Positions 60,146 to 64,000 of a stretch of 64,000 bases of DNA are shown in pieces. The stretch lies in contig NC_062217.1 in the NCBI RefSeq assembly GCF_902686445.1, forward strand, positions 84,253,758 to 84,317,757. The letters are read 5' to 3'. Source of the DNA: Sciurus carolinensis. Its lineage: Eukaryota; Chordata; Mammalia; Rodentia; Sciuridae. Position numbers and translations under genes: made by a program. Numbering within the stretch: position 1 is the stretch's first letter; each line of letters opens with the position of its first letter. The notes beneath the pieces are model-generated. The model was not told where the DNA came from. It searched no databases and saw only the letters and a program-made list of their open reading frames with translations.

Positions 60146-62399
60146 TACCTTTATATTACCAAAATGACTGCTAAATATATCAGTAGTACCCTTAAAACTA
60201 TATACAGGGGAATTAAAATAATTAACAACTACTTTCACTTAAAACAAAAATTAACTTAGGCACCATCAGTGCCTTCTCCCTATCACTTGTATTGCATTGA
60301 ACTATCAAATGCCTATGTCTGCTTCTGTATCTCTGAGGGGATTTCATTCTGAACCATAGGAGACCACTTTGGTCTCAGCAAGGCAGACTGGAAGTGACAG
60401 GGAATGAACATTCCTCAGAGTAGCCTTTAATCCACCTTCAGAAGTTACTGTTTAAATATACTGACTCCAATACCTCTTGGTAAATTCTGACTCGTGTGCT
60501 TTGCAGTATGCCCAGAATTTCTCTATGAAATTAATCTTTAGTTGCCCATGGAAGTAGAAGACAACGTAATGCACACTTCATTGCATTTTACTGATTGCCT
60601 TCCCTTATCTATATTTTTTTCTCATTCCTCTCATCGTGAACCTGAACTTCCCCCCAAAACTCCATGCATTCAAATCTAAACCCTGGCATCAAAAATTACA
60701 GATGTTAGAACAGCATGAAGACCTAGAATTGAGAGGATGAAGTAAGACTGAGTCACAACTGCTCTCTTCTTCTAAACTCGTTGGAGAAAATGACAGCCTA
60801 AAACAAATGGAAACATGAATTAGAAATGAAGCCTTTGAGATTGAAGAGTGAATGCCAGTGTTGCGCTGCGTCACTTGGACAAAACTAAGCATGAGCTTTT
60901 TGCTTTTATGTTGTGTTCCAACACATTATATCATATGCCTGAAAACAAAACAGCCATATACCCATACTACAATCAGAGTTAGAGATGTGTAAGGACAGGT
61001 CGTCATTTGATAGAATAAAGTCCTCAGCATAACACATGACCTTGTAGAAACAGCACTCCAACAGTCCAAGGTCAACCACATATACAAAGTCTGTCATGTG
61101 AGCTTAAAACTATTCTCAAAACCTCCAACTGCTTCTCTCTTTCCAACTGTCCAAAGATGCAGAGGATGGGGGCTGAGAGGTATAACACAACAAACAGAAA
61201 ATGCAGAAAGCCTCCATTCCTAACCAGTCTGAAGAATGAGGTTTCTCTCTGCTCCCTAATGCATTTACTCTGTGCCCTTTCTGCTATGAAGAATTCAGGA
61301 AGCAAAGAGAGTTGTTCTTATTTTGGGCAAGAATTGAGCAATAACAGACACTATAAAACATCAAAAGATGTGGTCTCACCAAAAGGTAAAGAACTTTTGA
61401 GGGCAGGGGAGGAAGTCAGACCTTCCCTTCAAAACCAACCTTCTTCTTTCATTTTTTTTTTTTTTAATAGCAATAACTTCCCAAGAATCAAGCATTTTCT
61501 ATACTATCTCCCTCGCCTGAAGAAACCCTGCATTTTTCTTCCTCACATAAAATTCTAATCAGTTACACACATGTAATCACCATCAAGAGATAATAGAATG
61601 TTTAAATGTCGTTGGTTTCAAGTTCTGGAAAAAAAAAATAGTAGTCACAGAAAGTTTATATAATCTTCTTTATGTGAATTCTCAGGGTAGAAGAGAGTCC
61701 TGGGTCTGGGCCAAGCTAAGAAGTGTTGAGTACTCAAGAATGACTTGGTTGGTCAGGAGGGTACGGTAGTCTGAGCCTAGAGCGGTTTCCATAAAGTGTT
61801 CATTGGCTCGGCTAGAACAGTTAGTTGCCTTCCTGTTGGCAAAGAAGTCGTAAGGGAAGCAAAATGTGAAGACCCTGCTGTTTCTCCCACCCATGATTGT
61901 TTTTCTTTGATTTGTTTATTATGTCAGAAAGAGAACTCTCCAGATGGGAGCAAGAGACACAGTCTAGACATCAGTTATTGGCCACTGACTGGTGGAAACG
62001 AGTCTGCAGCGTCTACTGTTTTTCCCCTTTTTGACTTTCCCCCTCCATTTACCACTTGTTTTACATTGCAAGCTCTGAAATATTAAGTGATTTTGACACT
62101 TAGGATTACTCAACAGCCAAAAAGATATTCCTAACTGTGCTGGGAATGGCTGTTCCCTTTTCCCAAGACAGTTACTCTGGCTGGTTGCTCCATCAGGAAG
62201 GACTTGGTCAGTGCCATCACTTTTGTGCCCAGTTTTCCTGATACCCCTAGAAGATGAGTAGCTAGTAAGTAGTAAATAAACTAGCACTTGATCACAATAC
62301 ACACAAGAGCAAGTATTTCTCCCTCTGGCAATGTTCCCCAAAGATTCTTCTGGTCCTCAACTTGGGTTTTTTTATAAAATCCACTTCACAAAATTTTAT
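60146..62399. other. Gene-free stretch
   Basis: No exon, RNA or clear repeat is recognised. Open frames of up to 133 codons (61157-61558 plus, 61964-62341 minus) show no domain and include poly(T)-coded Phe runs, so they are treated as chance. Confidence 0.4.
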
Positions 62400-62507
62400 G
62401 TTCACTTGGTACCACATGAGATAGTAATCCCTAAAAGTACAAATTCAGCAATTCGAAGCAACCTCAAATGTATTGACAGTCAGTTTGTAGGATGATACGT
62501 AAGTCAA
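62400..62507. repeat. Inverted repeat pair A, left arm
   Basis: Runs from gttcacttggtaccacatga to gatacgtaagtcaa. It is the near-identical reverse complement of 62938-63045, with only about four differences in about 107 bases. Confidence 0.92.
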
Positions 62508-62509
62508 TA

Positions 62510-62640
62510 ATTTCAGGTCCCTTCCGTGTGGCCTGGCATTGCCACCACCCTGTGGTTACCTCTCACCACTTGTTCCTTAACCACTCTGCTCAAACACACT
62601 GGGATCCTTCAATCCCTCCAGGGTGCCTGCTGCTTCTTGA
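62510..62640 (+). mobile_element. Probable L2 (LINE2) fragment, upstream half
   Basis: C/T-rich text (cctctcaccacttgttcctt, ctgctcaaacacactgggat) is similar in style and order to the part of L2 just before the segment recognised at 63046. The match is weak. Confidence 0.4.
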
Positions 62641-62663
62641 ACCCAGCTGTAGACAGCTGGGTT

Positions 62664-62924
62664 CTGAGGCAGGAGGATGTCGAGTACAGAATCAGCCTCA
62701 GCAACTTATTGAGGCCCTAAGCAACTCAGCAAGACCCTGTCTCTACATAAAATACAAAAAAGGGCTGGGGATGTGGTTCAGTGGTTAAGTACCCCTGGGC
62801 TCAAACCCTAGAACCAACCAAACAAACAGAAAGGATTCTTTGGCCCAAACAAGCTCAGATCATACTGTATAGCCACCTTTAGTATTTTGACAGTTCAGAG
62901 ACTTTTTAAATTTGATCAATTTAA
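62664..62924 (+). repeat. Inverted repeat pair X, left arm, including SINE
   Basis: This 260-bp segment is the reverse complement of 63623-63881 with roughly nine differences. It contains most of a dimeric SINE (62664-62815, lacking its B1 start; ID half gggctggggatgtggttcag) followed by about 100 bases of non-repeat flank. Because flank and SINE are duplicated together, this is a segmental copy and not a second SINE insertion. Confidence 0.92.
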
Positions 62925-62937
62925 AAGTTTTTTTTTT

Positions 62938-63045
62938 TTGACTTATGTATCATCCTACAAACTGACTGTCAATACATTGAGGTTGCTTCAAATTGCTGAA
63001 TTTGTACTTTTAGGGATTACTATCTCATGTGGCACCAAGTGAACA
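62938..63045. repeat. Inverted repeat pair A, right arm
   Basis: Reverse complement of 62400-62507. It is joined to arm X by a run of 12 T residues. Confidence 0.92.
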
Positions 63046-63430
63046 CAGGCTACTTTTGATGCCTATGTTACCCTTCCAAGTTCCTTACCCACTAAATGTG
63101 TATTTAGTTTCCAGGTCTCGGCTTAGGTGACACTTCATCAGAAAGTCTTCCTGGGGCTGGGGAGATAGCTCAGCTGGTAGAGTGCTTGCCTCGAAAACAC
63201 AAGGCCCTGAGTTCGATCCCCAGTACTAAAAAAAAAAGTCTTCCTGGACCTCTGGGATTGTGTTGAGTGCTCCTCCAACTTATTCCCAGGGAGCAAGGTA
63301 CTTGTCACCCCATATCATATGTGCTTAAGCTCTACAACAGCAGGGATTGAACCAAGCGCTGTATCTCTAGGCATGACAACACGTCTAGTACCTAATAGAT
63401 ACTCAAGAAATGTTTGTCGAATGGGCGAAT
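63046..63430 (+). mobile_element. L2 (LINE2) 3' fragment, interrupted by an ID element
   Basis: gcttaggtgacacttcatca, gtcttcctggacctct and, at the end, gatactcaagaaatgtttgt cgaatg follow the known order of the L2 3' end. The ID element at 63155-63234 is inserted in it. Confidence 0.75.
63155..63234 (+). mobile_element. ID-type SINE with perfect target duplication
   Basis: 80 bases with a tRNA-like box A (tagctcagctggtagag) and a canonical box B (gttcgatcc), then a short A tail. Flanked by aaagtcttcctgg at 63142-63154 and 63235-63247, a perfect 13-bp duplication. The intact promoter boxes and duplication mark it as one of the youngest insertions here. Confidence 0.93.
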
Positions 63431-63622
63431 AAGCTAACTAAAGCTATAAGGGAGTCATTTTCCAATGTCAATTTGTTCTGGGTGGTTTCTACCTAGTGGA
63501 GTTCCTTCAGTGTTAAAAATCCTCTCGTTATGAAGCTCTGTGCCATTATTTTCACAATGTTCGTCGGAGATATTTTTAAAAAGAGAAACAAAACAAAATT
63601 TAAAAAAACTTCTATGGTTAAA

Positions 63623-63881
63623 TAAATTGATCAAATTTAAAAAGTCTCTGAACTGTCAAAATACTAAAGGTAGCTGTAAAGTATGATCTGAGCTTGTTTG
63701 GGCCAAAGAATCCTTTCTGTTTGTTTGGTTGGTGCTAGGGTTTGAGCCCAGGGTACTTAACCACTGAACCACATCCCCAGTCCTTTTTTGTATTTTATGT
63801 AGAGACAGGGTCTTGCTGAGTTGCTTAGGGCCTCAATAAGTTGCTGAGGCTGACTCTGAACTCGACATCCTCCTGCCTCAG
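63623..63881. repeat. Inverted repeat pair X, right arm
   Basis: Reverse complement of 62664-62924. It carries the likely original of the SINE, because here the SINE is complete (see 63727-63925). Confidence 0.92.
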
Positions 63882-63925
63882 CCTCCAGAGCTGCTGGGAT
63901 TACAGGGGTGCGCCACCACACCCTG
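63727..63925 (-). mobile_element. Dimeric B1-ID type SINE
   Basis: The plus strand shows taaccactgaaccacatccc (ID half), then gagttgcttagggcctcaat and gctgggattacaggggtgcg (B1 half), all reversed. It is complete, unlike its copy at 62664. Confidence 0.9.
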
Positions 63926-64000
63926 CCAAAGAATAGTTTTATAACCTACACTTCTTCACAATAACTAGTTCTTGGCTTCCTAGACTATTCCAGCACTGCT
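63926..64000. other. Window edge, no feature recognised
   Basis: Short non-coding end of the window. Confidence 0.4.

Noticed and set aside
61157..61558. 133-codon plus-strand frame
   Set aside because: It includes a Phe run from poly(T), has no known motif and lies in non-conserved-looking DNA.
63155..63234. tRNA gene
   Set aside because: It has box A and box B like a tRNA, but the sequence is an ID-type SINE with A tail and target duplication. A true cloverleaf with a proper acceptor stem is not evident.

Overview
This window is eukaryotic, from a mammalian genome, and almost certainly from a squirrel-type rodent (squirrel, marmot or ground squirrel). The strongest clue is about a dozen dimeric SINEs made of a 7SL/B1-like left half joined to a tRNA-derived ID-like right half, plus two solitary ID-type elements. 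This arrangement is typical of sciurid genomes. No spliced host protein-coding gene could be supported. The window is an intergenic or intronic stretch built from transposable elements of several ages, and most open reading frames in it are chance or decayed-element frames.

Layout: 1-8.2 kb holds AT-rich non-coding DNA with SINEs, purine-rich microsatellites and an ERVL-MaLR-like solo LTR (5067-5529). An L1 with a long 5' UTR and a large internal deletion lies at 8275-11882. AT-rich decayed DNA follows to 17.9 kb, then a SINE cluster (17.9-18.8 kb) and a solo LTR (19105-19699). A 5'-truncated NPM1 (nucleophosmin) retropseudogene (20055-20622) runs directly into an ERVL endogenous retrovirus (20623 to about 26517). 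The ERVL has an LTR, a tRNA-Leu-type primer site, broken gag-pro-pol and a dUTPase domain after integrase, but no visible 3' LTR. Ancient L1 fragments fill 26.6-29.3 kb. MaLR and MIR pieces occupy 34.3-35.4 kb.

From 35.6 to 43 kb an old minus-strand L1 is split by a younger, nearly full-length but decayed minus-strand L1 (36813-42740). An ancient, almost complete plus-strand L1 covers 43740-48515. The best-preserved element is a full-length L1 at 50340-56508. It has a perfect 14-bp target-site duplication, two direct copies of its promoter unit 601 bp apart, an intact 1282-residue ORF2 and an ORF1 broken by one nonsense codon and a local frame disturbance. Its 3' UTR carries telomere-like and G-quadruplex sequence. 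An ancient L1 with a twin-priming type inversion lies at 58080-60145. At 62.4-63.9 kb an interleaved pair of inverted duplications interrupts an old L2-like element.

The elements relate by insertion history rather than by joint function: L1 in L1, LTR in older repeat, ERVL in or next to a pseudogene, and ID in L2. I found no new enzymatic system, CRISPR, rRNA or functional tRNA gene. The observations most worth checking are the interleaved inverted duplication at 62.4-63.9 kb and the duplicated promoter of the 50-kb L1, with its YY1-like site and splice donor in each copy.
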